Made by a program: the position numbers and the translations under genes | Notes under the pieces: model-generated | Databases searched by the model: none | What the model saw: only the letters and a program-made list of their open reading frames with translations | What the model was told of the DNA's origin: nothing | Shown: positions 1-12,329 of the stretch, piece after piece | Numbering within the stretch: the first letter of the stretch is position 1 | How the letters are laid out: each line of letters starts with the position of its first letter | Source: Datura wrightii | Taxonomy: Eukaryota; Streptophyta; Magnoliopsida; Solanales; Solanaceae | Length of the DNA stretch: 64,000 nt | Reading direction: 5' to 3' | Assembly: GCA_035772735.1 (NCBI GenBank) | Contig: JASDFA010000003.1 | Span: forward strand, 153,897,001 to 153,961,000

Positions 1-1116
1 CGTCTACCCACCTAATTAATTTAATTATTGTTAATCCTAAATGTTCTAAGTGGAGAAGACTAGCGCCCTAACATTAGCCTACCCGTCCCAAACTTAACGT
101 CCAAGAGGCGTTGGACAACTATTTTGGAGTTTGGGTCTAAAACTCCTAAGGCTTTATTAAAGGTGATTAAACGTCAAATAGTCAAACAAACAGGTAATAT
201 TTAAACAGATACAAAATATGGGTTTCAAATATGCCTCAACCTTACAAACATGATTACTAAGCATGACATGCACATAACATATTCATACTACTCCTGGATG
301 ATTGTATATTAAATAAAGAGAAAACCGACACCTTTTTAGAAACTTGAACTATTTTACACTAAATTAGTGGCCAAAGAAATTTAAACACTATATTCAATTA
401 ATGGCGAGCAATTTCATAATGTAAAACCTATTGTCTACCAACAGATTCTTTAATAAGGCGCCAATCAGATTCACATGCTCCCCGAATTAAAAAGTTTATT
501 ACAACTAAATAATGACTAGTTTGAAAACTCATAATTTATGCTGATTTTACTTTTTAGATATAAAGCCTTATAGGCATTTTTTTTATATTTATGTTATTCC
601 TATGGGCATAATTTCTAGGTGAATTTAGCAATTATAAAAAAAATAGTAAAGAAATATAATTCCCACCCCCATAGACCCCTTTCCACTATTATGAGAGTTT
701 TTACAATTATTGAAAAACAAAACAAAAAAAAAAAAATAATAATAACAATAAATTAATACAACCATTAAAAATAAATAAATTAAAGAACAAATTTCTCCAT
801 TGTATCCCAGGCGACTCTTCACCTCAAAGGGATAACCTGCTAAATAAATAGTGCCACAAATATACGCACACAAACAGACATTCGGTAATCCATGGATCTA
901 ACTTCTTGATTAGCTATCTAAATATGCAAACAGATTACCGGAATATGACACGGTAAAAAAAACAATTTGAAATCATTAAGACTTAAAACATCTAGCAAAT
1001 TCACACATTATTATGAACAGTAATACGGAGAAATGAAACTGACCAGTGAATCAATAGACGAGCAGAGTAAAAACAATAATTTTAGAAAAAAGCTTTTTCC
1101 GTCATTGAAGCCCAAA

Positions 1117-1174
1117 CCTCAATACGTCAAGATCACAAGGATCTCGTGGATCCCGAGCAGTACTCGTATTGAGG
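1117..1174 (-). other. Conserved folded leader segment of the LTR
   Basis: On the minus strand a 10-bp outer stem (CCTCAATACG with CGTATTGAGG) encloses two smaller hairpins. The matching segments at 43132-43188 and 52126-52182 fold the same way despite sequence divergence. It sits downstream of the presumed TATA box, so it should be in the RNA leader. Confidence 0.6.
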
Positions 1175-1366
1175 AGGGAAAAGAACTATGAATTTTTTTT
1201 TGAGGAGCAGAGTAATAAAGTAATCTTTTCTATATCAATGTTAGAATGTTAAAGAAAAGAGAAAGCAGAGTTGTCTTTGCTAAGGAACCAGTAAATTTCT
1301 AATAAAATATATATATATTTTTTTAAAACATAGCCGTCTTCCACTGAATGAGTGGGAATGACCTGC

Positions 1367-1374
1367 TTTTATAT
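1367..1374 (-). promoter_or_regulatory. Candidate TATA box of the LTR
   Basis: The minus strand reads CATATAAAAG here, about 190 bp upstream of the folded leader. The paralogous LTR at 43010 has TATATAAAC in the corresponding place. The assignment rests on position and motif only. Confidence 0.4.
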
Positions 1375-3732
1375 GTACAGAGTAAGGAGTTAAATCATCC
1401 AAACAAGAATTAAGGAATTCTTTTCCTTAATTAGCAAGGCTGAAAATCATACAGAATATTTATTATAATTGAAATAATCAAATAATGTACAAAATTAAAT
1501 TTACACTGGCTCAGCATAAAACGGTTCATTAAAAAAAAAAATTATTCTCATCAATTAGCACAAATCAACAATCAAGATCATTAAATAAATCTTTGCTTAC
1601 TATAATTAACTAAAATTAGCCATAAAGAAAGAATCTAATAAATTAAATAAATTGGGGGCATATTAAATATCATAACTGCATACACTAGGCAGGAGGAGTG
1701 AAAATTTGCGGAGCAAATCAATACCACAATAAAAGGTCAAACTAATTAGAAACAAAAAAAATGAATTAAACAATGGAATTTACCATAGCTTACGAGGCAC
1801 TAAATCCCTATATTTTGCGAACGAAATTTTCCCTTACTATATTTAACATGCTTTACATATGAGGCAACTTTGATATAAATGACATACAAATTATCTGTAT
1901 TTTAAGAATAACTAAAAATCTTTCATAAATTTCAAATTGTACCCAGAACCTCAGAGGGGCAAATGATTCAATGGCGATAATTTAGACGAAAATTACGATT
2001 ACCGTTATTTGTTCCACCAGAAAATATATTGCGGATTGACGAGCAAAATTTCGAGAACTCAAGAAATTCGTATATACATTAATAAATAAATGAAGGCATT
2101 CCTTGTATTTGCAGTAGTAGATAATTAAACAGAGGACAAAAGAAAGTAAAACAAAATAACATAGATATGCACGAAGGAGCAACCAAAACCAACTTAACAC
2201 ATAATTTCATAACAACATTCAAACGGTTTTTAGAATCACAACTAGATAAAGTTGAGGTCTTTAAACAAAACAAAATGGTAACACCCAAATTTAGGAAGAT
2301 GATAAAGGGGAGAAGAGGCGGTTTGTTGCTGGGCGTTGTCGGTTTGACGGAGAGAGGGTTTAGAGGTGAGGGTTGTTGGTCTCGGACGGAGAAGGGAGAA
2401 TGGCGGGGGTCTGTTGGTGAGGATTGAGAAAATAGGGGTGTGCGACCGGTGGCTGGTGTTTTCGTTTTGGTCGAGGGCTGCTGTTTTGGACGGAGCAGCG
2501 GGAGAAAGAGAGATGCAGAGGAAGAGAGGAAAGAGCGGCTGCTGGTGGCGCAGAGGAGGTAGGGCTGTGGTGTTTTTCGGTATTGTTCGCCGGAGTTCGT
2601 GGAGGGGGAGAGGAAGAGGGAAGGCTGCTCTCGCCGAAAATTATGGAGGTGGTGTCGCGACAGTGAGGGGGAGAGGTGGCGGCTTGGAGATGTTGGGCGG
2701 CTGCAATGGTGTTGAGGGGAGAGAGGGATGAGTGGAGATGGGCATGGCGGCGTTGGTTCGGTGGTGGCCGGCGACGGGAAGGGAGAAGAGGGAGAGAGGG
2801 TAGGGGCGGCTAGGGTTGTTCTTTGATGAGGAGGGAGATGAAAGAATGAAAAGTATATTGGGGTTAGGGGGGTAGTTTTGATAAATAAGGGAAATATGTA
2901 GGGTTTAGTTTAGGCCGTAGGATTAAATCAATTGGACGGATCAGATTAAAAATGAGTTGGGTCGGATAGCAAACGGGTCATCCGGATTAGGATCAATGGG
3001 TTGGATTTAATTAGGCTGAAATTGAATTTAAATAATAGCCAAAATTGATCAGAAGTGGCTAAAATTGACATAAATTGAATAGAAAGTGGCCAGATTTGAA
3101 ATAGATTGAATGGAATTGAATAGAAAATGGCTATAATTTAAATAAATTGAATGAAATTGGATTTAGCTGCTATTAAATTAATAAATATACTACACTTTTA
3201 AATAATTTAATAAATAGATAATAAAATAGTTTAAATTATAAGAAAATCATATAAATATTATTATTAATAAATAAATTCTAAATTTAAGTATACTTATGTA
3301 AATATCATATAATTAAATTATTATATTTACGAATAATTTAATGACTAAAATATAAAGTCAAGTCATCAAATATTATAAAAATCATATTATTAACATAAAT
3401 AATTTAAAAATTCGAGTAATGATATTAGTCAAATAATTTTGTAAAACTTAGTAAAATTAGAAAAATAGTTTAATTAAGTAAATAATATATTTCAAAATGA
3501 GGGTGCATATTGATGCGAAATATATTATATACAACATAATTATTTAATATTAAAACTTAAAGTTAATATAAGTCATATATATGTAACTTAAAAGAATTTT
3601 CACAACATTATGATAATAAATTATTTTATAAATACAAAAGTAAGTCGAATTTTTACGTAAAATAAATAAACAAATATATACATATATAAGCAACATATTT
3701 AGTGGAGGTCGGTCAAAATTGGGTGTCAACAC

Positions 3733-5436
3733 CTACAGTACATCTTCACTCAGAGGGAGTTGAATCTGCGACAACGTCGCTGGTTGGAGTTGTTAAAAGA
3801 TTATGATGTGAACATTCTGTATCACCCGGGAAAAGCTAATGCTGTGGCAGATGCCCTGAGCCATAAGTCATTGGGGAGTTTGGCGTATTTGCGACCTAAG
3901 AAGAGGGAGTTAGCCAAGGAAATTCATCAGCTAGCTGGTTTAGCTGTTCAAATAATGGAAACAGAACATAATAGAGCAGTAATTCAGAATTCTGCTGTGT
4001 CATCATTAGTTACAGAGGTAAAAGGACGACAGTACGAGGACCCTGACTTAGTTCAGCTCAGAGATAGAGTTCAGAAAGGTAAGGAGTCAGATTTCCAAAT
4101 GACTGAGGATGATGTGCTACGCTGTAAGGGCCGCCTTTGTGTTCCGAATGTTTCAGGGCTTCGCCAGCAGATTATGCATGAAGTACATTACGCCCGCTAT
4201 TCCCTCCATCCAAGAGCAACCAAAATGTACCACGACATCAGAGACATCTACTGGTGGCCAGGTATGAAAGCTGAAATAGCTGAATTTGTATCTAGATGTC
4301 CTAACTGTCAGCAGGTGAAAGCGGAGCACCAGAAACCGGGCGGTTTGACGCAAGATATAACGGTGCCTACGTGGAAATGGGAAGCGATAAATATGGATTT
4401 TGTAACAGGGTTACCCCGTACCAGACGCAGAAATGATTCCATTTGGGTAATAGTTGACAGGCTGACAAAATCAGCTCATTTCCTGCCAGTGAAGGCTACC
4501 TTTTCGGCTGAGGATTATGTCGAATTATATATCAAAGAAATAGTTAGATTACATGGAGTGCCGGTATCCATTATTTCAAATAGGGGAGCACAGTTTACAG
4601 CTAGATTCTGGCAGTCGTTCCAGAGGGGTTTGGAAACGCAGATCAATTTGAGCACATCATTCCACCCTCAGACAGATGGGCAGGCTGAGCGGACTATCCA
4701 AACGCTCGAAGATATGCTACGAGCGTGTGTACTAGATTTTGCGGGTAGCTGGGATGAGCATCTTTCGTTGATTGAATTTTCTTATAATAACAGTTATCAT
4801 TCAGCAATCCAGATGGCGCCCTTTGAAGCATTATATGGGCGAAAATGTAGATCGCCGGTGGGCTGGTTCGAAGTGGGGGAATCAGCGTTGATTGGGCCAG
4901 ACATCATTCAACAGTCAGAGGAGAAGATAAAGCTTATCAGAGAATGCCTGCTGACTGCTCAAAGCCGCCAAAAGTCTTATGCAGATATACGGCGCAGAAA
5001 TCTAGAATTTGCGGTAAATGACTGGGTATACCTGAAAGTGTCTCCGATGAAAGGGGTGATGAGATTTGGCAAGAAAGGCAAGCTTAGCCCGAGATTCATT
5101 GGGCCATATCAGATTCAGCGAAGAATAGACCGAGTTGCATATGAATTGAACTTGCCTCCAGAGTTAGCATCTGTTCACTCAGTATTCCATGTATCCATGT
5201 TGAGGAAGTTCGTAGGAGACCCTTCCACGGTTGTTCCAGTTCAGGATGTCCAGGTCACAGAAGAGTTAGCATATGAAGAGGTTCCAGTAGCTATCTTAGA
5301 CAGACAGATTCGCAGGTTGAGGACTAAAGATATTGCGTCTGTCAAAGTATTGTGGCGTAACAGGAATCGTGAGGAGATGACGTGGGAAGCTGAAGAAGAT
5401 ATGAAAGCTAGATATCCTCACCTATTTCAGGCCTAG
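3733..5436 (+). pseudogene. Tekay-type Ty3/gypsy pol remnant (RNase H end, integrase, chromodomain)
   Basis: The open frame starts at the edge of the inserted LTR and runs to a TAG at 5434-5436. Counting residues from codon 3760, it holds the last part of RNase H (1-35, ending in the HPGKAN..ADALS motif), an HHCC zinc-binding region (about 140-185, CPNC), the integrase core (205-370), the GPY/F-type module (about 445-480, ending SVHSVFHVSMLRKF) and a C-terminal chromodomain (about 500-556). That order and the chromodomain identify a chromovirus of the Tekay/Del type. The core acidic residues are D213, position 274 and E310, with DD35E spacing; position 274 is Asn (codon AAT at 4579-4581), where the family has Asp, so integrase should be dead. 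Everything upstream of RNase H is cut off by the LTR insertion at 3731. The 5437-5686 stretch before the polypurine tract is non-coding. Confidence 0.93.
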
Positions 5437-5686
5437 TCAGGCAACAGGTATGACCGTATTATTACTTATGTAGTACCTTATGGTTGTATGTGTATAAATG
5501 AGAAAGATTGATACTTAGCTATCCAGTGAATCTTAAAATATTGCGTGCAGTACCTGTGTTGGACTTTTCTGCATTTCAGGTTTTTACTATAGTCCATATT
5601 ACAGGGGAAACTCTGCCGAAATTTTTCTAGATAGTAGGTTGAGAAGTCCTCTAAATAAAAGTTTACATTCGAGGACGAATGTTCTT

Positions 5687-5698
5687 AAGGGGGGAGAA
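5687..5698 (+). other. Polypurine tract of the Tekay element
   Basis: AAGGGGGGAGAA lies directly against the TGTTGTACCCC start of the 3' LTR. This is where plus-strand DNA synthesis would be primed. Confidence 0.85.
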
Positions 5699-5820
5699 TG
5701 TTGTACCCCGTAGGATTTCCAGCACCTAGATGACCTACTCGCACGTTGGTTAAGCGTATTTGAAGGTCATACGTGCTAAAGAAAGGCCCAGGAAAAAGAT
5801 CGGACGAGAAACCTGTCGAA

Positions 5821-5904
5821 CCATCACGGAAGGAGCCGAGGCAGAGCCCCTCCGCGATGGCAACGTGTCACGGAGGTGGAGCCTCTGCGTTGGCTCCGTG
5901 ACAC
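5821..5904 (+). repeat. Two adjacent inverted repeats upstream of the LTR TATA box
   Basis: CCATCACGGA (5821) pairs with TCCGCGATGG (ends 5860), 9 of 10 bases. GTGTCACGGAG (5865-5875) pairs perfectly with CTCCGTGACAC (5894-5904). The second ends 22 bp before the TATA box, a position typical of regulatory elements. Confidence 0.75.
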
Positions 5905-5926
5905 ATTGGCCTTGTCCAGGCCCAAG

Positions 5927-5935
5927 TATATAAAG
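5927..5935 (+). promoter_or_regulatory. TATA box of the Tekay LTR
   Basis: TATATAAAG lies about 230 bp into the LTR, just downstream of the inverted repeats. Transcription would start near 5960, marking the U3/R boundary. Confidence 0.7.
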
Positions 5936-8238
5936 CCCCACTTCGGTTTTAATTCATTTAAACTTATAAATTTCCAGTGAAATAGAGAGGAAAAACCAGA
6001 GGAGAGAAAAGAACGAAGGGGGGTAATATAATTTCGTCCGATTACGCTGCCAAACGTTGTCCAAACTCAAATTAACCTTAGATATTGAGGTATTTAGCGG
6101 CAGAGAGCATTCCTGCGGATCTAGTTTCATGAAATACGGCCGACGAATCGTCGAGCTACCGAGCTAAGGTAAGTAGAATTGCTCCAAACTAATGTCTATG
6201 TGTTTCTAGCTGTGAAGTGAGTATTTCTCCCTTCTGGACTTCTGAAAAATAGCGAGTTTTCGACCGTCTTTCGATAGGCCTAAGTTTAGGCTATAATTAT
6301 ATCGAAAGTAATGTCGTTCCTCAAAATAAAGTTGTATTTAGTACTGATTGATATATATATGAATGCAGTTGGGAGGAATAGCTGAAACACTGAACAAGCT
6401 ACGCCAGTTAGTCGGGAAATCAGAAGCGAAGGTATGTAAAGCTAGTTTCCTCGGCAAGTTAGTAAGCTCGGTATAGTAAAGTAATTTAAAGGCCAGTAGA
6501 ATATTCAGAAGTCATGTGCTATGTTTATTACGAATGTTGGTACGATATTAGAAGCATTATGTTATAATTAGCATGAAACTTGCTAGCACGATATAAATTC
6601 TAATACAAGTGTTAGGAACTGCACAGCATGCCCAGTATGTGATGTAATACAGAATGTAGGATATTATCGGATTCAGTTGAAACCCAGTAAAACAATGTAA
6701 TATCCGTAAGGCATCTCAGAAGTAGAATGATAGGTTAAAAATGAAGTTTAGGAAGCATGTTAGGGATAGTAAATCATGTTATTACAGAAACTCAGTATAC
6801 AGTACAATACGATAGAAGATTATATTTGTACATATACACTATTATCAGTCTCAGCATGAATTAAGTACATACATATCGCTATCACTAGTTCAGCATACAG
6901 TAGAGACAGATACATTATAATTATTAGCTTCAGCATGTGATATATGCAGATAGTATTACTAGTTGAGACCACTGTATTGTCTTGGGGTTGGATTACCTAG
7001 CATCCCTAACCGCCCCAGGGTTATAGCTGTATCGACTCGTCCGCCAGAGGACGAGGATACGTCGCTCTACGGAGTGGTATGCCGTCCCACAGGGGACGAA
7101 GATGGGATGCCAGTTTTCCCCATATTGTGCCTTGGTCGACCCTTACACACCCCTGTCGAGTGGATACGCCCGAGTGTTGATTCAGGAGTCCTCCGGACTC
7201 AGGTACAGTTATAGTCAGGGGCTCAGCGAGCCCAAGTGCATACCCAGGGGACCGACAGAATGCTTATAGTTACTTTAGGAGATGGGATGACCGGGGTAGG
7301 GGTATAGATTTTGTGCTGGTTGTACCTCCAGGCTTATGGGGGCCGGGTAAGGTTTGTGTATGCTATATTATGTTATGTCATGTTATGCCATGTCACATTA
7401 GATACGAGTAGATCGACAGTAGAACGACACATCTCCAGGTATGACTCCTACTCCTTCCAGTATAGTTAAGAGTAGGCATAGTTCTACATTATCAGACAGT
7501 TAATCTTTTTCTTCCTATTTAAGTTTCGTCAGTTGTATTGTTGTTTTCAGATATCTCTTTCAGTTATTGCTTTACATACTCAGTACCAGCGGTACTGACG
7601 CCTGGTGGGGCGCTGCATTACTTACCTGCAGGTACTCATAGACAAGGAGGCGATCCCTCGTGATTCCTGTCAGCGATCGAGTATTCAACTCCTGTCATCC
7701 GAAGACTGAATCCCAGAGGTGTATTTCATTTTCTTTTGTTGTACAGTACGGGTAGGTCGGGGCCCTGTCCCGATCATTTTTATCGTTATTCCTAGAGGCT
7801 TGCAGTCTGTATATATTTTCCTGTGGTCAGTTGAGCCGGTCGTGTGAGGCCGTGCAGTTGTATAGCTGTTAGTACTTTTACTTCTTTTATGTTGGCCGTG
7901 TGGGGCCATAGCTTGACAGTAGTGGTGACCTTGCCGGTCACGTAGCTTTCTAGTATTTCATTTTTGAGTTACAGATAACTAGACAGCATGGTGGCCTCGT
8001 CGGCCCGCATAGGCTCCCCTATATTGAATGTGTTCTGGTTAGCTGATAGTACAGGTACATGTGGCTATAGGCCAGTTGGCCGGAGACTGTATTTACAGCT
8101 GTTATATAGCGGGTTGGTTTCTTGGAATAGAGCCAGGGCCAGCCAAAAGCACCAGACGTGCTTAGGCTGGACCATCTAGCAGTCCAGAGTCTAGCAGGCA
8201 CCAGGTGCCCGTCATACCCTCCAAGGTGGGGTGTGACA

Positions 8239-9972
8239 ACTGTATTGTAACGGGTAAGTTTATTAAAATGACCTAAATTATTATATATGTTAAATTCATC
8301 AATAATTACTAATAAAATAATTTAATATAATATTTTTCTGTTGATATATCACAAATTAAATATATTAAGTTAAATTCATGCAAACTCTAACAAAATTAAT
8401 AAGAAAGCATGTCAAAATAAATATACTCGAATTTCAATAAACAAAAAAACAAGCACACTTAAAAGAAGTTTAAGAAATCAAACCTAGAAAAAGAGAAAAC
8501 TGAACACAAAAGAGAAGTGAACCCATAAGAGTGTATAGGGTACGATTTTTGGGTGGAGTTAAATAATAAAGCATAAAGAATAAAATAAGATTACATAATA
8601 TTAAGTAACAGCATAATTCGAAAGCAAAACTAGAAAATAATGGGATTACACCAAATTGGTGGTTTAATAAAGTGAAACTTTTCATGGTTATCCAATCATG
8701 CATGGAATCAAATCTTACCATACCATATATTTTAAGTAACAATCAAAATAAACATAGTACTCTTAATAACGATACTATACTATACCATAGATAACCACCA
8801 TCCAAACAAATGGTAAAAGTAAAATATAATATTTATATGATTATAAAATTTTAAAATTTTATGATTTTGAATATGTCATAATATTTATGTGTTAGTAAAT
8901 TCTTTTTATTAAATGTAAAATAAAAAAATTAAAATTAAATTACTTTAAAATATAAAATAAATTACGTGTATTTCTCAAAAACGAACTAAAAAGAATTAAT
9001 TTCAGATAAATTAGAGGGGGTATTTATTGGAGAGTCCATGGCTTTTGGAAACTCAGAGAGCTCCATACAAACAGTCTCTATCTATATATGTAGAACCATA
9101 GGCCACTTGTTGTCCTTGAAGACAAAGCAAAAGCGTCTCTTTCAACTAGAGACTGTTTCTTATGTTTTAGTATATAAATAAGAAAAATTAAATTTTAAAA
9201 AATATTTATATCTAATTTCGATGAATATTATGGGAGGTGGGGTGTTAGGGATGAAGGCTATGGAGCTGAGGTAAAGATGAATACCTTATTGGTCTAGTGT
9301 TTTTTTGCTCTATTATTCATCTCTCTTTGAATTATGATATTAGTAATTATAAATATGACTATTAAAGATTGTGGTGTAGTAAGTATTTTAATTAAAGGTT
9401 TGAGATCAAGCCATACAAATGAAGTTGTATTTGAAAGAGAACGTTTTATCTTTAAAAATAAATTTTTTTTATCTCAAATTAAAATTAATCAAAACCTAAT
9501 GGAGCAGGTATCTGATACCGAGGGAGAAACTTTTTTTTTTTATATATGTATATATATAGGTATGACATGGAATTTCTTCGTGTTGTCTATTCATTTTTTT
9601 CCTAGTGATGGTGATATGTATATTATCTTGGATCCCCTTGTAGCTGACTGTGCTGTTACGGCTGTGATTGTGAGTTTACAAATGCCAAATTCTTTGATTC
9701 CAAATGGGGCCAGGCACCCTCAATTTATTTATCTTTTGAATTTATTATATTTTTGCTCTTTATACAATGAACTAATTTCTGCTGGAATGTCCTAATGAAG
9801 TGTGCTAAAGTCTAGAAGACCATCATCATTGTCATAGTTGAAAAAAAATTTAAGTATTCTTATGATGTTCAAATCCTCAAATCTTGTGCTTTTTTGCACC
9901 TTTCTATTGGGTGGTGGCTCTTGAAGCTTGTTAGGTGCTATGGTGGACCAGTATTTTGTTGATAGGAAGTGC
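8239..9972. other. AT-rich non-coding stretch without a recognised gene
   Basis: This lies between the Tekay LTR and the solo LTR at 9978. It is AT-rich with homopolymer runs. A 153-codon open frame at 9334-9795 has no recognisable domain and a biased, low-complexity first half. The only structured item seen is the inverted repeat at 9069-9158. Confidence 0.6.
9069..9158. repeat. Short inverted repeat, 12-bp perfect arms
   Basis: AAACAGTCTCTA (9069-9080) and TAGAGACTGTTT (9147-9158) are perfect reverse complements, 66 bp apart. It could be a tiny MITE or a hairpin precursor. No clear target duplication is visible. Confidence 0.5.
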
Positions 9973-9977
9973 ACTTT

Positions 9978-10959
9978 TGTTGTGTTTCAGGTAGTTTTAA
10001 TGATTGACAAAGGTGATGAAACAGATCAGTCAAGTTATTTTAAGGGAGTATAATACTGATTAAAGAAGCTGATATGACAGCAACAAATATACCAACATAG
10101 ATAAGCTACACGTATCAAAAGATGGTTAAGCCATGTCACATAATCTCAGCGAAATAAATATGTGTTAAATTGAAGTGTGGGAGTTCTACTAGAATACTAA
10201 AGAAGCAAAGAGTTTGACTTGAAGAAGGATTCTCACTTGAAATAGAACTCTAAGTCAAGAAGAGTTTGATTTGATGGGCAATTCGAAGTGAAGAACAACT
10301 CTTTGAAAAGTTGTACATGTCCTGATTTGTAAGAGTTGAAGTTTGATTAAAACACAAAGGAAGTCAAGAGATAAACTTGAAGAAGGACTCCTACTTGGAG
10401 TAGACTTCTAAGGCGGGCAAATGTAGTTGCTGCAAAGATGTTGAAGAGTTTTGTATGTATATATATATATATATATATATAAGTGTGACTTCTCAAAGCA
10501 AGGTGTGCACTCACAAAGAGAGAAAAAAGAAAATCCGTAAAGTGTGAGATTTTACAACATTTGAAGTGTGAAGAAATTCAATTGACGAACTTGGTCCTAA
10601 TAAAGTGATAGGCTAGAGTTAGCAATCTTGTACTAGGAGTTGGTCATTGAGTTGCAATTGATGTAATCTTAATTCAGTGAGTTATAAACTGGATTAAGAG
10701 GATTTTGTCTTCAAGTAGAGTATACTAGGAGTATAATATGCTGTTTGAAGAGGCTCTTTGAAGTTAGTGAAGTTGGAGAAATTCCTGTGGAGGTACAGGT
10801 CGTGGTTTTTCACCTTTTGAGTCGGGTGTTTTCCACGTAAAAATACTATGTTCTTTACTTGTTATTTTACTGCATTGCTGAAACACGTCTGACGACCTGT
10901 TTCAATCGTAGGCAATAAACTAACGTAAAGAAGTAAAATCGTGGTCGTGCAGCCTATCA
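9978..10959 (+). mobile_element. Solo LTR, 982 bp, probably Ty1/copia type
   Basis: It begins TGTTGTGTTTCAGG and ends GCAGCCTATCA, and is flanked by identical 5-bp repeats ACTTT (9973-9977 and 10960-10964). That combination marks a solo LTR left by recombination between two LTRs. The segment near 10800 (bases ending in TTTTCCACGTAAAAAT) resembles LTRs of the SIRE/Maximus copia group from memory; this class call is weaker than the boundary call. A (TA)n tract lies inside at 10456-10482. Confidence 0.75.
10456..10482. repeat. (TA)n microsatellite
   Basis: Uninterrupted TA dinucleotides inside the solo LTR. Confidence 0.9.
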
Positions 10960-11373
10960 ACTTTGGTCCAATATATTCTTTATAAGAGTATACTTTGGTC
11001 CAATATTTTCTTGATAGGGACACTTATAGAAAGTGCATGAACTACGAGTGCGTGCGAACTCAACATTTTTTGTGTAAATTTTACATTTATTAAATATATA
11101 ATTGTAAATTTAGTAATCAAAATAAATTATGAATTGGTACTAAATTCAGAACTCACAATCTTAAAATTCTGATTCTAACTCTTATTATATGGCATACGTC
11201 TGCTACATGTATGTTTGTTACTTAAATATGATTAATTTATATGTATTTTTGCCTCGATTAACTATTTAACTATAATAAAGTAATGTAATTGGTGTAAATA
11301 TTTAGGGTGGACGAATTATTTTTTTGAGTCCTATCTTGGAACTTTAGGCTACTTGGTCCGGCTAGGCTGTAAG

Positions 11374-12189
11374 TAGGCCTGGGCATCGAGCCGAGCCCAA
11401 TCGAGCTGAGTATATACAGAGTCGAGCCGAACTCAAACCGAGCCTTACCGAGCTTTAAACAATATCGAGCCGAACCGAGCTCAACCGAGCTTTTTTTATA
11501 TTTTGACCGAGCCCGAGCCATCATTTTATATTTCTTATAAATTTTATTTACCTAATTAAAACTTATAGTTCTCAAGATATTTTTTCAATAATCAAAAGAA
11601 ATTATACCCACCATAACAAAAGGATATCAGAGGATTATTGTTGACTAATAATGAAATTTATTTTTCTAATCGTAGGAAGAAATATAAAGAGAAAAATAGC
11701 AATAGATTTTTTTAAAATTGAAAAAACAGAACCACATCCGACAACAACCAAATCGATGAATATGTATTATGTTTGATTTGACTTGATTTTAATAATTAAA
11801 AACTTGATTATTATCAAAAATTGATCCAAACCAAACTGTGAGTACCCATACTTGTATAATAGGCTTAAGTTACATTGTGGTTAAAAATTTACCAATATTG
11901 AATAAATATTAATTATAAAATATTAAGTTAATACAGTATTTTAAGTTAAATTTATAATATACTTAATAATTAAGCTTAAAGAAAGGATATTATTTCTTAT
12001 ATTGAGCCAACCGAGCCAGCTCAATTGAGCCCGAGTTTTGACCTAGCCGATCTTGATCGAGCTTTTACCGAGTCGAGCCAAAATTTAATTATAATCGAGC
12101 TGAGCCGAACCGAATTTTTTTCCAGAACAAGCTGAGTCGAGCCGAGCTAAATACATGCTAGCCTCGGCTTGGCTCTTTGCCCAGCCCTA
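11374..12189. mobile_element. Non-autonomous hAT-type DNA transposon, 816 bp
   Basis: The left end TAGGCCTGGGCATCGAGCC and the reverse complement of the right end, TAGGGCTGGGCAAAGAGCC, are imperfect terminal inverted repeats of a hAT type. They are flanked by 8-bp direct repeats GCTGTAAG (11366-11373) and ACTGTAAG (12190-12197), 7 of 8 identical, the length hAT transposases generate. Both subterminal regions are full of short GAGCC/CGAGC motifs, a usual feature of transposase-binding regions. The interior is AT-rich with no coding frame, so movement would depend on a transposase supplied elsewhere. Confidence 0.82.
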
Positions 12190-12329
12190 ACTGTAAGTTC
12201 ATATATTTTGATTGGGCATATTAGAGGAGAGGTAGGCAAAATATTCTAGCATAAGTTTAATGTGTTTGCTGGTCTTTAGTTGAATAAATAAATAAAAAAA
12301 ATTTAGTATTGTAAATATAATTAGTTAAT

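Larger units (their letters stand above)
1..3731 (-). mobile_element. LTR of an Ogre/Tat-like element, cut by the window edge
   Basis: Read on the minus strand this starts at 3731 with TGTTGACACCCAATTTTGAC, the same start as the LTRs at 40864 and 49857. The resemblance continues throughout: the 3160-3731 AT-rich part, the C+T-rich domain (G+A-rich on plus, about 2290-2830), the folded leader near 1117-1174, and the first bases of the window, which match the region near 44028 of the full LTR. It is much more diverged than the two copies further right, so it is an older member. No polypurine tract lies outside 3731, so this is the outer edge of a 5' LTR (element body to the left of the window) or a solo LTR. 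The small open frames inside it look like chance. Confidence 0.85.
5699..8238 (+). mobile_element. 3' LTR of the Tekay chromovirus
   Basis: The LTR runs from TGTTGTACCCCGTAGG to GGTGGGGTGTGACA, 2540 bp with TG...CA ends, following the polypurine tract. It has a TATA box near 5927, a pair of inverted repeats just upstream of it and a G+C-rich stretch near 6960-7250 with more short hairpins (CTCGTCC/GGACGAG and CGTCCC/GGGACG). The 5' LTR is not in the window, so the target duplication (expected to include ACTGT at 8239) cannot be tested. Short open frames inside it are not convincing. Confidence 0.88.

Noticed and set aside
2167..2731. Two overlapping Gly/Arg-rich frames on plus
   Set aside because: They are the antisense side of the C+T-rich block of the LTR and have no homologous frame in the younger LTRs.
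9287..9412. SINE-like A box (TGGTCTAGTG) and B box (GGTTTGAGATC)
   Set aside because: They are about 105 bp apart, too far for a tRNA-type promoter, and neither flank shows a target duplication or a 3' tail.
9334..9795. 153-codon open frame as a host gene
   Set aside because: No recognisable domain, low-complexity first half, AT-rich context, and no sign of splicing or promoter. It could be a relic exon but cannot be supported.
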